Below, piece after piece: positions 42,635 through 51,373 of a stretch of 64,000 bases of DNA (the stretch's first letter is position 1; the number at the start of each line of letters is the position of its first letter). The position numbers were made by a program, and so were the translations under genes. Origin of the DNA: JANNBN01 sp031385545 (lineage in GTDB: Bacteria > Actinomycetota > Acidimicrobiia > Acidimicrobiales > JANYDT01). The stretch is from assembly GCA_031385545.1 (NCBI GenBank), contig JANNBN010000077.1, positions 1 to 64,000 of the forward strand, written 5' to 3'. Under the pieces are notes generated by a model. That model was not told the DNA's origin. It did no database searches and saw only the letters and a program-made list of their open reading frames with translations.

Positions 42635-43323
42635 CCTCTGTCGAACCTCACGTCACGACGCAACTCACGGTGAGTACTCTGCGCGACGTGCAGTTCCGTC
42701 AGAGTTGGAAGGGCTACGACACCGTCGAGGTGGACGATTTTCTCGATTCGGTCGCGAACGGTGTCGCCGTCCTGCATCAGCAGCTGGCGTTGGCGTTCGA
42801 ACGTGTCGATCTCGGTGCTCAGGTCGCTGTGCAAACGGTGCAAACTCCTGTACCGACTCGGTCCGAATCCGACGAATCAGTTCGGCGCACCCTGGTTCTT
42901 GCTCAGCGGGCTGCGGATCTTGTGGTCAGCGAAGCGAAGTCCGTGGCAGACCGCATCGTTGCCGATGCTCACTCCGAAGCTGCTGCGATCACAGGAGCTT
43001 CGAGAGCCGTTGCAGACCAGGCGGAGCAGCAGGCTCGCCTCAAGGCCGATCAGATCATGTCCGAAGCGTCTGCCATGGCCGAACGACACACTGCGACCAG
43101 AGCTGCTGAACTGCAGTTCAGCTTGGAGAACCTGGTCGAAGAACAAGGACGCAAGCGATTCGAGCTGGAACAGCTTCGGTCGCAGGTGGACGCATATCGC
43201 GCGCAACTCCGCGCTGAGCTGGAAGCCCAGATGAGACGCCTCGATGTCTTGCCCGAGCCGCACATCCCGCTTCTCACAGACGTTGATCGGCAGCCGATGC
43301 AGGAATCGGGCTCAGAAACATAG
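42631..43323 (+). CDS. DivIVA-domain coiled-coil protein
   Basis: Polar/septal scaffold protein candidate. Residues about 14-45 fit the DivIVA lipid-binding domain (STLRDVQFRQSWKGYDTVEVDDFLDSV). The rest is mostly coiled coil, Ala/Glu/Gln-rich (RAADLVVSEAKSVADRIVADA and VEEQGRKRFELEQLRSQVD). The likely start is TTG overlapping the sepF stop (TTGA); an internal GTG in the same frame is possible. Its place after sepF matches wag31/divIVA in other actinobacteria, but the protein could be one of several paralogues, so the gene name is not given. Confidence 0.86.
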   Translation: MTSVEPHVTTQLTVSTLRDVQFRQSWKGYDTVEVDDFLDSVANGVAVLHQQLALAFERVDLGAQVAVQTVQTPVPTRSESDESVRRTLVLAQRAADLVVSEAKSVADRIVADAHSEAAAITGASRAVADQAEQQARLKADQIMSEASAMAERHTATRAAELQFSLENLVEEQGRKRFELEQLRSQVDAYRAQLRAELEAQMRRLDVLPEPHIPLLTDVDRQPMQESGSET

Positions 43324-43487
43324 CCACTATCCCGTTCCGCTGACCGTCGGGCGGCACGCTGAACGAACGCATGCTCGAAAGGGATGCACCTGCTTGGTTC
43401 GAAGCGGTGGTACTGTCCCCGGCTCTGAGAAGGCGACGGTCTGTTGGCCTGTCGAATGTCAGCCCAGCGTCCAGCACAGGGAGTGAG

Positions 43488-44906
43488 ATGGCCAAGAGTT
43501 CCACGAAGCCCGTCAGCAGTCCAACACGTCCGGTGACACCCAAAAAACGCAACGTGACGACGGCACCTGGCAAGGCGATCAAGCAGGAAGCTCCGACGGC
43601 CAAGCAACGCGCACTCGGATCATCGGTCACCAAACCCGCCCTGCCCGCCAAGTCGAGCAAGTCGAGCAAGTCGAGCAAGGCAAACGCCGCCACTCTGACA
43701 TCCAAACAGCAGAAACCAGCAGAAAGACCCACGCCGAAACTTGCGCCGGATTTGAGCCGGAAACCGGCGCCGAAGCCGACGGAAAAGGCCGGCGCAAACT
43801 CGTCGTCCGCCCGCTCGAATTCGACCGTCCGGTCCAATTCAGGAACTGCCAAGCAGTTGGCGACACCCAAACCATCCGCCAAGTCGAACGCTGCACCCGT
43901 TGCGAAGTCGGCCCAGGTCAAGGCTGCTCCGGCGGGCTCGGCTACCAAAGCAACGAAAGTCACACACGTGCCGAAGTCCTCCCCCAAACCCACCGCTCCA
44001 GCAGCTGCGAAGCCGAACCCGCCGTCAGCCAAATCGCCGTCCAAGGTGAGTTCCCTCACAGCCGCAACGTCGGCAACGTCCGCAACCTCGGCCACGACGA
44101 AGGCGGCGCCGACTGCCAAGCAACCACCGTCGGCGTTGGGAGTCGCCGTGAAACCGGCGTCGAAACCTGCTTCGCCCGCCGGCAAGGCTGTGACGAACTC
44201 GGAGCCGAAATCCTCGGAGCCGAAGTCTTCCGCCAAGTCAGCCAGGGCTTCGCAGCCAGAAGCTGCACCGCCGCAACCACCCACCGCTCTGCCCAGTGCC
44301 ATCGCCAAGACTGCAGCCAAACCTGCGAAGGCAGTAGGTAAAGGGGCGAAGGCGGTAGGTAAAGGGGCAAAGGCCCTGCAGATCGAAGCCCCCGTCGCCC
44401 CGCCCGTTGTGGTCCCGATCAAGAAGGCCGTGCCCAAAGCGGTGCCCATCGTCGCTGTGAAGTCGCCATCACCGGCGGCGAAGTATCCGCGGGTAAACGC
44501 CGATGACGAGTTCCTCGGTATCGAGAAGCTGACCGATGCCGAGTTCATCGCGCAACAGCTCGACATGCTCGGCCATGTGCTGTCCGTCGCCCTGGGCCAG
44601 GCACGGATGCTCCAAGCTGAAGCCGACCAGCTTGCGGCGGAGATGGAGCCTGGCGACGTTCAGTTCGACGACGAATCCGGCGAAGGCGCCTCGGCCAGCA
44701 TGGAGCGCGAGAAAGATCTTGCGATGGCGGCGGAGAAGGTGCTCGCTGCAGAAGACATCGAGCGTGCCATTACCCGCTTGAAGAACAACTCCTACGGGTC
44801 GTGCACCAACTGCAACCGTCCCATTCCTCGCATGAGGCTCCGTGCTCTTCCGCAGGCCACGCTTTGCATCGAGTGCAAGAACGGCGGGTTGTCCCGTCGC
44901 TCATGA
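43488..44906 (+). CDS. TraR/DksA-type zinc-finger protein with long low-complexity N-terminus
   Basis: Only the last ~110 residues are globular: a helical region followed by a C4 zinc finger with Cys439, Cys442, Cys460 and Cys463 (C-x2-C-x17-C-x2-C; CTNCNRPIP and CIECK), as in DksA/TraR proteins that bind RNA polymerase. The first ~370 residues are Lys/Ala/Pro/Ser-rich with small tandem repeats (SKSSKSSK, SATSATSAT, EPKSSEPKSS, AVGKGAKAVGKGAK). ATG at 43488 follows GGGAG; the frame is open from 43371. TGA overlaps lspA (ATGA). Function of the tail unknown; basic, probably nucleic-acid contacting. Confidence 0.85.
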   Translation: MAKSSTKPVSSPTRPVTPKKRNVTTAPGKAIKQEAPTAKQRALGSSVTKPALPAKSSKSSKSSKANAATLTSKQQKPAERPTPKLAPDLSRKPAPKPTEKAGANSSSARSNSTVRSNSGTAKQLATPKPSAKSNAAPVAKSAQVKAAPAGSATKATKVTHVPKSSPKPTAPAAAKPNPPSAKSPSKVSSLTAATSATSATSATTKAAPTAKQPPSALGVAVKPASKPASPAGKAVTNSEPKSSEPKSSAKSARASQPEAAPPQPPTALPSAIAKTAAKPAKAVGKGAKAVGKGAKALQIEAPVAPPVVVPIKKAVPKAVPIVAVKSPSPAAKYPRVNADDEFLGIEKLTDAEFIAQQLDMLGHVLSVALGQARMLQAEADQLAAEMEPGDVQFDDESGEGASASMEREKDLAMAAEKVLAAEDIERAITRLKNNSYGSCTNCNRPIPRMRLRALPQATLCIECKNGGLSRRS

Positions 44907-45439
44907 TCAGTGCCATCGCGCCGAAGTCGCCAACAGCCGCTGCTGCGCGCGTCCTAGCCGCAGTGGCGACCGCAGTCGTCGCGGTTGATCAGCTCACCAA
45001 AGCCTGGGCTGTGAATGCGTTGCCGGCCACGCGCACGATAGACGTGTTGCTGGGCGTGCGATTGGTTCACGCTCGCAACACAGGGGTTGCGTTCAGCAAA
45101 GGCCGGGGCATGGCTGGGATCATCTTGCCCATCCTTGTCGTCATCGGGTTGATTGCTTGGTCGGCGCGAACCGACCTCAGCCAGCCCGGTGGTCCGCGGC
45201 GGTCAGCCGCTGTGGGGTATGGCCTCATTCTGGGTGGTGCCTTCGGTAACGTCCTCGACCGTTTGTTCAGATCACCCGGGTGGGGGAAAGGCGCCGTGGT
45301 CGACATGGTCGACGTCGGTTTCTGGCCAATATTCAACGTCGCCGATGCTGCGCTGTCCGTCGGCGTCGCTGTCACGCTCTTCTCGTTGTTCGCACACAGG
45401 CGGCTCGCACAGCCGACAAGCGGGGCCGGACGCTCATGA
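44903..45439 (+). CDS. lspA: Lipoprotein signal peptidase LspA
   Basis: Aspartic membrane peptidase that cleaves diacylated prolipoproteins. Four transmembrane helices. Catalytic aspartates sit in GGAFGNVLDRLF and IFNVADAALSVG, and the N-terminal VDQLTKAW and RNTGVAFS motifs are present. 178 residues. ATG overlaps the stop of the zinc-finger gene and TGA overlaps rluD (both ATGA), so three genes are translated as a unit. Confidence 0.95.
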   Translation: MISAIAPKSPTAAAARVLAAVATAVVAVDQLTKAWAVNALPATRTIDVLLGVRLVHARNTGVAFSKGRGMAGIILPILVVIGLIAWSARTDLSQPGGPRRSAAVGYGLILGGAFGNVLDRLFRSPGWGKGAVVDMVDVGFWPIFNVADAALSVGVAVTLFSLFAHRRLAQPTSGAGRS

Positions 45440-46371
45440 TGCTTCTGGTGCCGCAGGCGTTGGATGGCGAACGCATCGACAAGGTCATTGCAACCATGGC
45501 CGAAGCGACGCGCCAACAGGTTGCCGAAGCGATCGACGACGGCTCCGTCTCGGTCGGTGACGTCGTCGTGTCAAAGCCCTCCCGGCGCGTGCACGGCGGC
45601 GACGAGATCAACATCTCGGCCGATCTGCAGACTCCACTGATCGAGCTGACCGGTGATGCGTCAGTTCCCTTCTCCGTTGTGTACCAAGACGCCGACGTCA
45701 TCGTGGTTGATAAGCCCGCATACGTTGTGGTCCACCCCGGTACCGGGTCGCACACGGGCACGTTGGTGCAGGGGCTTCTCGCTCGGTTCGACGACCTTGC
45801 GAGGTTGGCGACCGGGGACCGTGCGCTGCGACCAGGAATCGTGCACCGGATCGACAAGGGCACTTCAGGGTTGCTGATGGTGGCTCGTTCGGCCGCCGCC
45901 ACCGACGCGCTGCAAGCGCAATTGGCAGCGCACTCGGTCGAGCGTCGCTACGTCGCACTGGCGTGGGGATCGTTCGAGTCGAGTGCGGGCATGATTGACG
46001 CAGCCATCGGGCGCAGCACCGCAGACCCGACCAAGATGACCGTGTCGGCCGCAGGCCGCCCATCCATCACCCACTACACGGTCGAGCATGGGTTCTCCGA
46101 ACCGGAGATCGTCACGCTGGTCCGGTGTGAACTGGAAACGGGTCGAACACACCAGATCCGAGTGCACCTTGCGGCCATCGGTCATCCCGTCGTGGGCGAC
46201 CCCATCTACGGCGGCGCGAAGCGTTCCCTGCGCCTCGGTCGTCCGTTCCTCCACGCGCAGACGCTCGGGTTCGTGCACCCGACAACCGGGGAGAACCTCC
46301 GGTTCAACAGCGCACTCCCGGCTGACCTGGTGGCCGTGCTCGAAGGCCTCACGCCTCGCTGGGAGGGCTGA
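45436..46371 (+). CDS. rluD: RluD-family 23S rRNA pseudouridine synthase
   Basis: Makes pseudouridine in 23S rRNA. N-terminal S4 RNA-binding domain (about 8-65: GERIDKVIATM), then catalytic domain with the RLD-type motif HRIDKGTSGLLMVAR, VDKPAYVVVHPG and LETGRTHQIRVHLAAIGHPV. 311 residues. Which uridines it modifies (RluD versus RluA group) is not resolved. ATG overlaps the lspA stop. The lspA-rluD pair is widely conserved. Confidence 0.92.
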   Translation: MMLLVPQALDGERIDKVIATMAEATRQQVAEAIDDGSVSVGDVVVSKPSRRVHGGDEINISADLQTPLIELTGDASVPFSVVYQDADVIVVDKPAYVVVHPGTGSHTGTLVQGLLARFDDLARLATGDRALRPGIVHRIDKGTSGLLMVARSAAATDALQAQLAAHSVERRYVALAWGSFESSAGMIDAAIGRSTADPTKMTVSAAGRPSITHYTVEHGFSEPEIVTLVRCELETGRTHQIRVHLAAIGHPVVGDPIYGGAKRSLRLGRPFLHAQTLGFVHPTTGENLRFNSALPADLVAVLEGLTPRWEG

Positions 46372-46408
46372 CACCGCCCGTAAGGGCGCGAAGTCGGTTA
46401 GCTGTCGG

Positions 46409-46867
46409 TTAGCTGTGCGCATGCTCGACCTGGACACGGCGGGCCGGAAGGCCCCGAGCCTGGTCCACCATGTCGGCAAGGGTGTAACCCTGCAGGTGCG
46501 ATCTCATGTGGGTCCCGACCTCGCCCCACACCGTGAGGAGCACGCATTGCCCCTCATGGTCACATGCCCCGTTCTCGTGGGGATTGCCGAAATCGCCGGC
46601 CTGGATCGGACCGTCGACCGCAGCGATGATCTCCGCCAGGCTGACCTCATCGGCCGGGCGCGCAAGCAGGTAGCCGCCGCCGACACCCCGTTTGGATTTC
46701 ACCAACCCGGCTCCTTTGAGAGCGAGCAGGATCTGCTCAAGGTAAGGCTGCGGAAGGCCGGTGCGCTCAGCAACGTCGCGGACGGACTGCGGGCCGAGCG
46801 CGTCGACATGGAGCGCCATCGACAACAATGCTCGGCTGGCGTAGTCGCCTCGGGTAGACACCTTCAC
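46409..46867 (-). CDS. Rrf2-family transcriptional regulator
   Basis: Winged-helix regulator related to IscR/NsrR. VKVSTRGDYASRALLSMAL and the helix-turn-helix ERTGLPQPYLEQILLALKGAG, plus wing VKSKRGVGGGYLLAR, are diagnostic. Only two Cys remain in the cluster region (GACDHEGQC, five residues between); the first IscR cysteine position is Pro, and the fourth-ligand His position is Leu, so a normal 2Fe-2S site is doubtful. GTG at 46867 gives the family start M-K-V-S-T; the longer frame is an artefact of the opposite-strand repeat. Divergent from bpa. Confidence 0.88.
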   Translation of the reverse strand: MKVSTRGDYASRALLSMALHVDALGPQSVRDVAERTGLPQPYLEQILLALKGAGLVKSKRGVGGGYLLARPADEVSLAEIIAAVDGPIQAGDFGNPHENGACDHEGQCVLLTVWGEVGTHMRSHLQGYTLADMVDQARGLPARRVQVEHAHS

Positions 46868-46912
46868 GTCTGGTGACTCTAGAGCGGATGCTCGCCTACC
46901 ATGCGTCAACCT

Positions 46913-47572
46913 ATGAGCGACTTTTCCAAAACCGATGGCGACCAGTCCTCCGGGGCGCCGCAAGGCGATCCCAACGATCCCACTCACGCCCCAGACGCCA
47001 CAGACGCCACAGACGCCACAGACGCCACAGACGCCACTGCGCACACGAGCACCGATCCAACGGTCATCGTTCCCTCCGAAGTGATGTCCGTCGAACCTGC
47101 TGCTGCCCAAGTGCCGACCGAGACGGTCTCTGAGCCAGGGAAGGTCATGCGTATCGGGTCCATGATCAAGCAGTTGCTCGAAGAGGTGCGTCAGGCTCCG
47201 CTGGACGAGAGCAGCCGCGCACGTCTCTCCGAGATCTACGAGACGTCCATCAAGGAGCTGTCGACGGCGCTCAGCCCCGACCTCCGTGACGAACTCAACT
47301 CATTGGCTTCACCGTTCGGTGACCAGGTTCCGTCGGAGTCCGAACTCCGCATCGCGCAGGCACAGTTGGTCGGGTGGCTTGAGGGCTTGTTCCACGGGAT
47401 ACAGGCCACCCTCATGGCGCAGCAGATGGCTGCGCAGGCGCAACTCGCCCAGATGCGCGCTCAGATGCAGGGCCAGCCGGGTCTGCCTCCGGGCATGGTG
47501 CCGGGTGCGGCTTCTGGGTTCGCACCCCGTCCTGACGGAGGGCCTGACTCCCGACCCGGCGTCTATCTGTAG
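46913..47572 (+). CDS. bpa: Bacterial proteasome activator Bpa (PafE)
   Basis: ATP-independent ring that opens the 20S proteasome in actinobacteria. The conserved core is RIGSMIKQLLEEVRQAPLDE, with LSEIYETSIKEL and LRIAQAQLVGWLEGLFHGIQ, as in Mycobacterium Rv3780. The C-terminus ends GVYL, where mycobacterial Bpa ends GQYL, the motif that docks in the proteasome. The N-terminus (about 1-75) is disordered with a DAT repeat. ATG at 46913 is likelier than 46901; either fits. The proteasome core genes are not in the window. 219 residues. Confidence 0.92.
   Translation: MSDFSKTDGDQSSGAPQGDPNDPTHAPDATDATDATDATDATAHTSTDPTVIVPSEVMSVEPAAAQVPTETVSEPGKVMRIGSMIKQLLEEVRQAPLDESSRARLSEIYETSIKELSTALSPDLRDELNSLASPFGDQVPSESELRIAQAQLVGWLEGLFHGIQATLMAQQMAAQAQLAQMRAQMQGQPGLPPGMVPGAASGFAPRPDGGPDSRPGVYL
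46994..47038 (+). repeat. 9-bp tandem repeat in the bpa N-terminus
   Basis: GACGCCACA repeated five times (last unit ends in T), coding for (Asp-Ala-Thr)5 in the disordered leader of Bpa. Exact units could expand or shrink by slippage without breaking the frame. On the other strand it would read as CGVCGVCG, an artefact and not a Cys-rich protein. Confidence 0.85.
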
Positions 47573-47588
47573 TCTCGTCACCCGCGGG

Positions 47589-47602
47589 TCACATCGATGT
47601 GA
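47589..47602. promoter_or_regulatory. 14-bp perfect palindrome before dnaE
   Basis: TCACATCGATGTGA is a perfect palindrome lying 17 bases after the bpa stop and about 50 bases before the dnaE start. It may be an operator or a weak hairpin. No regulator or T-run is evident. Confidence 0.4.
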
Positions 47603-47640
47603 TTTCTGAGAAGTCTGATTCGTTCCGCCGGCTGAATCGA

Positions 47641-47650
47641 GGGAGGGAGG
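47641..47650 (+). promoter_or_regulatory. Ribosome-binding site of dnaE
   Basis: GGGAGGGAGG, four to eight bases before ATG at 47655, an unusually long purine tract that decides the start and suggests efficient initiation. Confidence 0.75.
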
Positions 47651-47654
47651 CCAC

Positions 47655-50600
47655 ATGAATGCGTCGTTCACGCATCTGCATCTGCATACCGAGTTCTCGA
47701 TGCTCGACGGTGCCGCCCGGATCGACGAGGTCGTTGCAGCTGCGCGAGCAGACGGCCAACCGGCGATCGGCATCACCGATCACGGCAACATGTACGGCGT
47801 CCTCGACTTCTACAAGGCCTGCAACAAACAGGGGATCACCCCCATCATCGGGACCGAGGCCTACATGGCAGCGGACTCTCGTCACGAACGACCCCGCCGT
47901 ACCGGGCGCGAGGACGATGGCGGGGGAGGCGACGCCGGGAACAAGCTGTACTACCACCTCACGCTTCTGGCCGAAAACAATGTCGGCTATCGCAACCTGT
48001 TGCAGCTGTCGTCGCTGGCTTACCTGGAGGGGTACTACTACAAGCCCCGCATGGACTGGGAGCTGTACGAGCGGTATCACGAGGGCATCATTGCAACCAC
48101 GGGCTGCCTCGGCGGCGTTGTACTGCAAGCTCTGATGTCCGGAAACGACCAGTTGGCACTGGAACGAGCTGCTCGGTTGCAGGACATCTTCGGCCGTGAC
48201 AATTTGTTCGTCGAGATCCAGGACCACGGCATCCCCGAACAGCATCAGACCAACCCCAAGCTCATCGAGATCGCCAAGAAGATCAAAGCGCCGTTGCTTG
48301 CCACCAACGACAGCCACTACACGCACCGCGAAGACTCGGTCGCCCACGATGCGTTGCTCTGTGTACAGACGGGCTCGCTGATGGATGACCCCAAGCGGTT
48401 CAGGTTCCACGGAAACGAGCACTACCTCAAGTCAGCCGCGGAAATGCGCAAGCTGTTCAGCCACTGGGAATCGGCTTGTGACAACACGCTGTGGATCGCA
48501 GAACGCGCGAAGGTGCAGATCGAGTTCGGCCGCACGGACCTCCCCGAGTTTCCGTTGCCAGCAGGCTTCACCACTCAAGAGCAATACCTCCGGCACCTGG
48601 TCTACGAAGGTGCCTCCGCCCGGTACAGCCTGCCGTTCGCAGCTGGTGTCACCGAGCGCATCGACTACGAGCTTGGTGTCATCGAAGAGATGGGCTTCAG
48701 TGCCTACTTCCTGATCGTCTGGGACCTCATCAAGCACGCCAAGGACAATGGCATTCGGGTCGGGCCTGGCCGCGGCAGCGCTGCAGGCAGCGCTGTTTCG
48801 TACTGCCTGCGCATCGTCGACCTCGACCCCATCAAGTACGACCTCCTTTTCGAGCGATTCCTCAACCCGGGTCGCAAGCAGATGCCCGACATCGACATGG
48901 ACTTCGACGAGCGCTACCGCTCCGAGATGATTCGATATGCCGCGGAGCGGTATGGGTGGGACCACGTTGCCCAGATCGTGACGTTCTCCACCATCAAGGC
49001 TCGCGCTGCTGTCCGCGACGCTGCCCGGGTACTCGGATATCCGTATTCGGTCGGAGACAAGGTGGCCAAGTCGATGCCTCCTTTGGTGATGGGTAGAGAC
49101 ACACCTTTGTATGCATGCTTAGCGCCACATCCGAAGTTCGAAGACGGGTACAAGATGGCCGCAGACCTGCGGTCCATGTACGCCGTTGACCCCGATGTGA
49201 AGCGGGTGGTCGATGTTGCCAAAGGGCTTGAAGGGCTCCGCCGTCAGGATGGCATCCACGCAGCTGCTGTCGTGATCACCCGTCAGCCTCTGACCGAATA
49301 CCTGCCCATCCAGCGCAAGCCAGTTTCGGGCGGAAACATCGAAGACGCACCAATCGTTACCCAGTACGAAATGCATGGTGTCGAGGAACTCGGCCTGCTG
49401 AAGATGGACTTCCTCGGTCTGCGGAATCTGTCGGTCATCGATCGGGCCATCGATCTCATCCAGAACTCAACCGGTGTCCGGGTCGACATCGACAGGGTTC
49501 CGCTCGACGACGAGAAGACCTACGAGATGCTTCGCCGCGGAGACTCCATCGGTGTCTTCCAGCTCGAAGGTGGGCCGATGCGCTCATTGATGCGTTCGCT
49601 CGCCCCGACCAGCTTCAACGACGTCGCTGCACTCGTTGCGCTGTACCGGCCCGGTCCGATGGCGGCCAACATGCACAACGACTACGCCGATCGGAAGAAC
49701 GGCCGCAAGCCGATCGAGTACTTCCACCCTGACGCGGCCGAGTTGCTTGCCGACACCCAGGGCCTGATGATCTATCAGGAGTCCATGATGCGTGTCGCGC
49801 AGCGCTTCGCCGGCTACTCCCTGGAAGAAGCCGACAATCTCCGCAAGGCAGCCGGCAAGAAGATCCGCGAAGTCATGGCGACGGAGCGGCAGAAGTTCGT
49901 CGACGGTTGTGCCGCCACCGGTTATGGCGCAACGCTCGGCACCAAGATCTTCGACATCATCGAACCGTTCGCCGACTACGCGTTCAACAAGAGCCACTCG
50001 TTCGGGTACGGCTTCGTCAGCTACCAGACCGCATGGCTGAAAGCCAACCATCCGGGCGAGTATCTGGCGGCACTGCTGACCAGCGTCAAGGACGACAAAG
50101 ACAAGACTGCGGTCTACCTTTCCGAGTGCCGCAGCATGAACCTGTCGGTCCTGGTCCCCGACATCAATCACTCGCTCTCGGACTTCAGCGTCGATGGTGC
50201 AACAATCCGTTTCGGGTTGTCTGCTGTCCGCAACGTCGGCGAAGGTCTCGTCGCACAGGTCGTAGAGGAGCGAACCGCCGATGGTCCGTTCGTCGACTTC
50301 TACGACTTCGTGCGCCGGGTGCCAGTGCCCGTACTCAACAAGCGCAGCATCGAATCGCTGATCAAAGGCGGTGCTTTCGACTCGATGGGCTCGCCTGGAT
50401 CACATCCTCGCCGCGGGCTGATGGACGTGTACGAGACGATCATCGATCGTGTCGTCGCTCGCCGCCGTGAGGAAGAGATCGGAGTGATGAGCCTGTTCGG
50501 TGAGCCCGAGGCTGACGGGTCTGGCGAGGGTTTCGACGACGCCCGTGTCGAGATTCCGCAGCACCCATGGGACAAGATGCTGCAACTCGGGTTCGAAAAG

Positions 50601-51215
50601 GAGATGCTCGGGTTGTACGTCAGCGACCACCCGCTCCTCGGAGCCTCGGCCGTGCTGCGCCGCTATACGGACTGCACCATCACTGAACTTCGCGAAATGA
50701 CCGCGGATCCTGCTGCCGGATGGAACGAGCGCAATGCCGATCTGAAGACGGTCGCTGGCATCATCACCGGCCTCCAGCGCAAGTACACCAAGGCCGGCGA
50801 CCTGATGGGTGTCTTCACCATCGAGGATCTCGAGTCCGCCATCGAAGTGATGGTGTTCCCGAAGACCATGCTTGAGTGCAACCACGCGCTCGCCGAAGAC
50901 GCACTGATCGTGGTCAAGGGCCGGCTCGACCACCGAGACGATGTGCCGAAGCTGATCGCGATGACCGTTGCCCGTCTCGAAGTCAGCCTTGACGGAGGCG
51001 GCCCGCCCCTTCGGTTGCAGCTTCCGACACACCTCGACGAAGGTCGAGTCGTTGATCTGAAAGGTGTGCTGCTGAACTATCCGGGTGATTCCGACGTTTT
51101 CGTTCACTTCGGACGGCAGGTGATGCGGCTCCCGACCGCGTACCGCGTCAACTACGGCAAGGAGCTCACGGCCGAACTGCTGGTGCTGCTCGGGTCCGAA
51201 GCGATCATCTCCTGA
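47655..51215 (+). CDS. dnaE: DNA polymerase III alpha subunit DnaE
   Basis: Replicative polymerase. N-terminal PHP domain (HLHLHTEFSMLDG, GITDHGNMYG), then the catalytic palm with GPGRGSAAGSAVSYCLRI and PDIDMDFDERYR (Asp pair of PDIDMDF), the fingers, the helix-hairpin-helix, and an OB fold towards the C-terminus (VAGIITGLQRKYTKAGDLMG). 1186 residues is the actinobacterial DnaE1 size. No fusion or truncation seen. A very strong ribosome site is present. Confidence 0.97.
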   Translation: MNASFTHLHLHTEFSMLDGAARIDEVVAAARADGQPAIGITDHGNMYGVLDFYKACNKQGITPIIGTEAYMAADSRHERPRRTGREDDGGGGDAGNKLYYHLTLLAENNVGYRNLLQLSSLAYLEGYYYKPRMDWELYERYHEGIIATTGCLGGVVLQALMSGNDQLALERAARLQDIFGRDNLFVEIQDHGIPEQHQTNPKLIEIAKKIKAPLLATNDSHYTHREDSVAHDALLCVQTGSLMDDPKRFRFHGNEHYLKSAAEMRKLFSHWESACDNTLWIAERAKVQIEFGRTDLPEFPLPAGFTTQEQYLRHLVYEGASARYSLPFAAGVTERIDYELGVIEEMGFSAYFLIVWDLIKHAKDNGIRVGPGRGSAAGSAVSYCLRIVDLDPIKYDLLFERFLNPGRKQMPDIDMDFDERYRSEMIRYAAERYGWDHVAQIVTFSTIKARAAVRDAARVLGYPYSVGDKVAKSMPPLVMGRDTPLYACLAPHPKFEDGYKMAADLRSMYAVDPDVKRVVDVAKGLEGLRRQDGIHAAAVVITRQPLTEYLPIQRKPVSGGNIEDAPIVTQYEMHGVEELGLLKMDFLGLRNLSVIDRAIDLIQNSTGVRVDIDRVPLDDEKTYEMLRRGDSIGVFQLEGGPMRSLMRSLAPTSFNDVAALVALYRPGPMAANMHNDYADRKNGRKPIEYFHPDAAELLADTQGLMIYQESMMRVAQRFAGYSLEEADNLRKAAGKKIREVMATERQKFVDGCAATGYGATLGTKIFDIIEPFADYAFNKSHSFGYGFVSYQTAWLKANHPGEYLAALLTSVKDDKDKTAVYLSECRSMNLSVLVPDINHSLSDFSVDGATIRFGLSAVRNVGEGLVAQVVEERTADGPFVDFYDFVRRVPVPVLNKRSIESLIKGGAFDSMGSPGSHPRRGLMDVYETIIDRVVARRREEEIGVMSLFGEPEADGSGEGFDDARVEIPQHPWDKMLQLGFEKEMLGLYVSDHPLLGASAVLRRYTDCTITELREMTADPAAGWNERNADLKTVAGIITGLQRKYTKAGDLMGVFTIEDLESAIEVMVFPKTMLECNHALAEDALIVVKGRLDHRDDVPKLIAMTVARLEVSLDGGGPPLRLQLPTHLDEGRVVDLKGVLLNYPGDSDVFVHFGRQVMRLPTAYRVNYGKELTAELLVLLGSEAIIS

Positions 51216-51322
51216 TCGGGCGACCGTTTCGCCGACGAGATCGGCCGTACCCGATGCCTGAGTCGATCACACGTGGAAGTGCACTGCCCCGAGGGCGGTA
51301 GACTGGAATCCAAGTAACTCGT

Positions 51323-51359
51323 CTGGGCCCGCCGCAGGCATCGCTTGCGGTCTTCCCAG
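51323..51359 (+). promoter_or_regulatory. Stable stem-loop in the leader of the next gene
   Basis: Outer arms CTGGG (51323-51327) and CCCAG (51355-51359) enclose CCGCAGGC/GCTTGCGG (51332-51339, 51343-51350), eight pairs with one G-U and a three-base loop ATC. It lies 15-50 bases before the start of the hypothetical gene, with TAGACT at 51299-51304 as possible -10 box. Either a structured leader or a dnaE terminator without T-run. Confidence 0.4.
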
Positions 51360-51373
51360 GCCCCCGGGCTGGA

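Noticed and set aside
43274..44566. A 430-residue minus-strand frame, Ala/Gly/Phe-rich.
   Set aside because: It mirrors the low-complexity tail of the zinc-finger protein; no family features.
46994..47038. Short spaced repeats that might be a CRISPR array.
   Set aside because: Units are nine bases, contiguous and in frame, with no spacers; no cas genes in the window.
46868..47110. A Cys-Gly-Val repeat extension at the N-terminus of the Rrf2 regulator.
   Set aside because: It is the complement of the DAT-coding repeat in bpa; Rrf2 proteins begin at the VKVSTRG segment.
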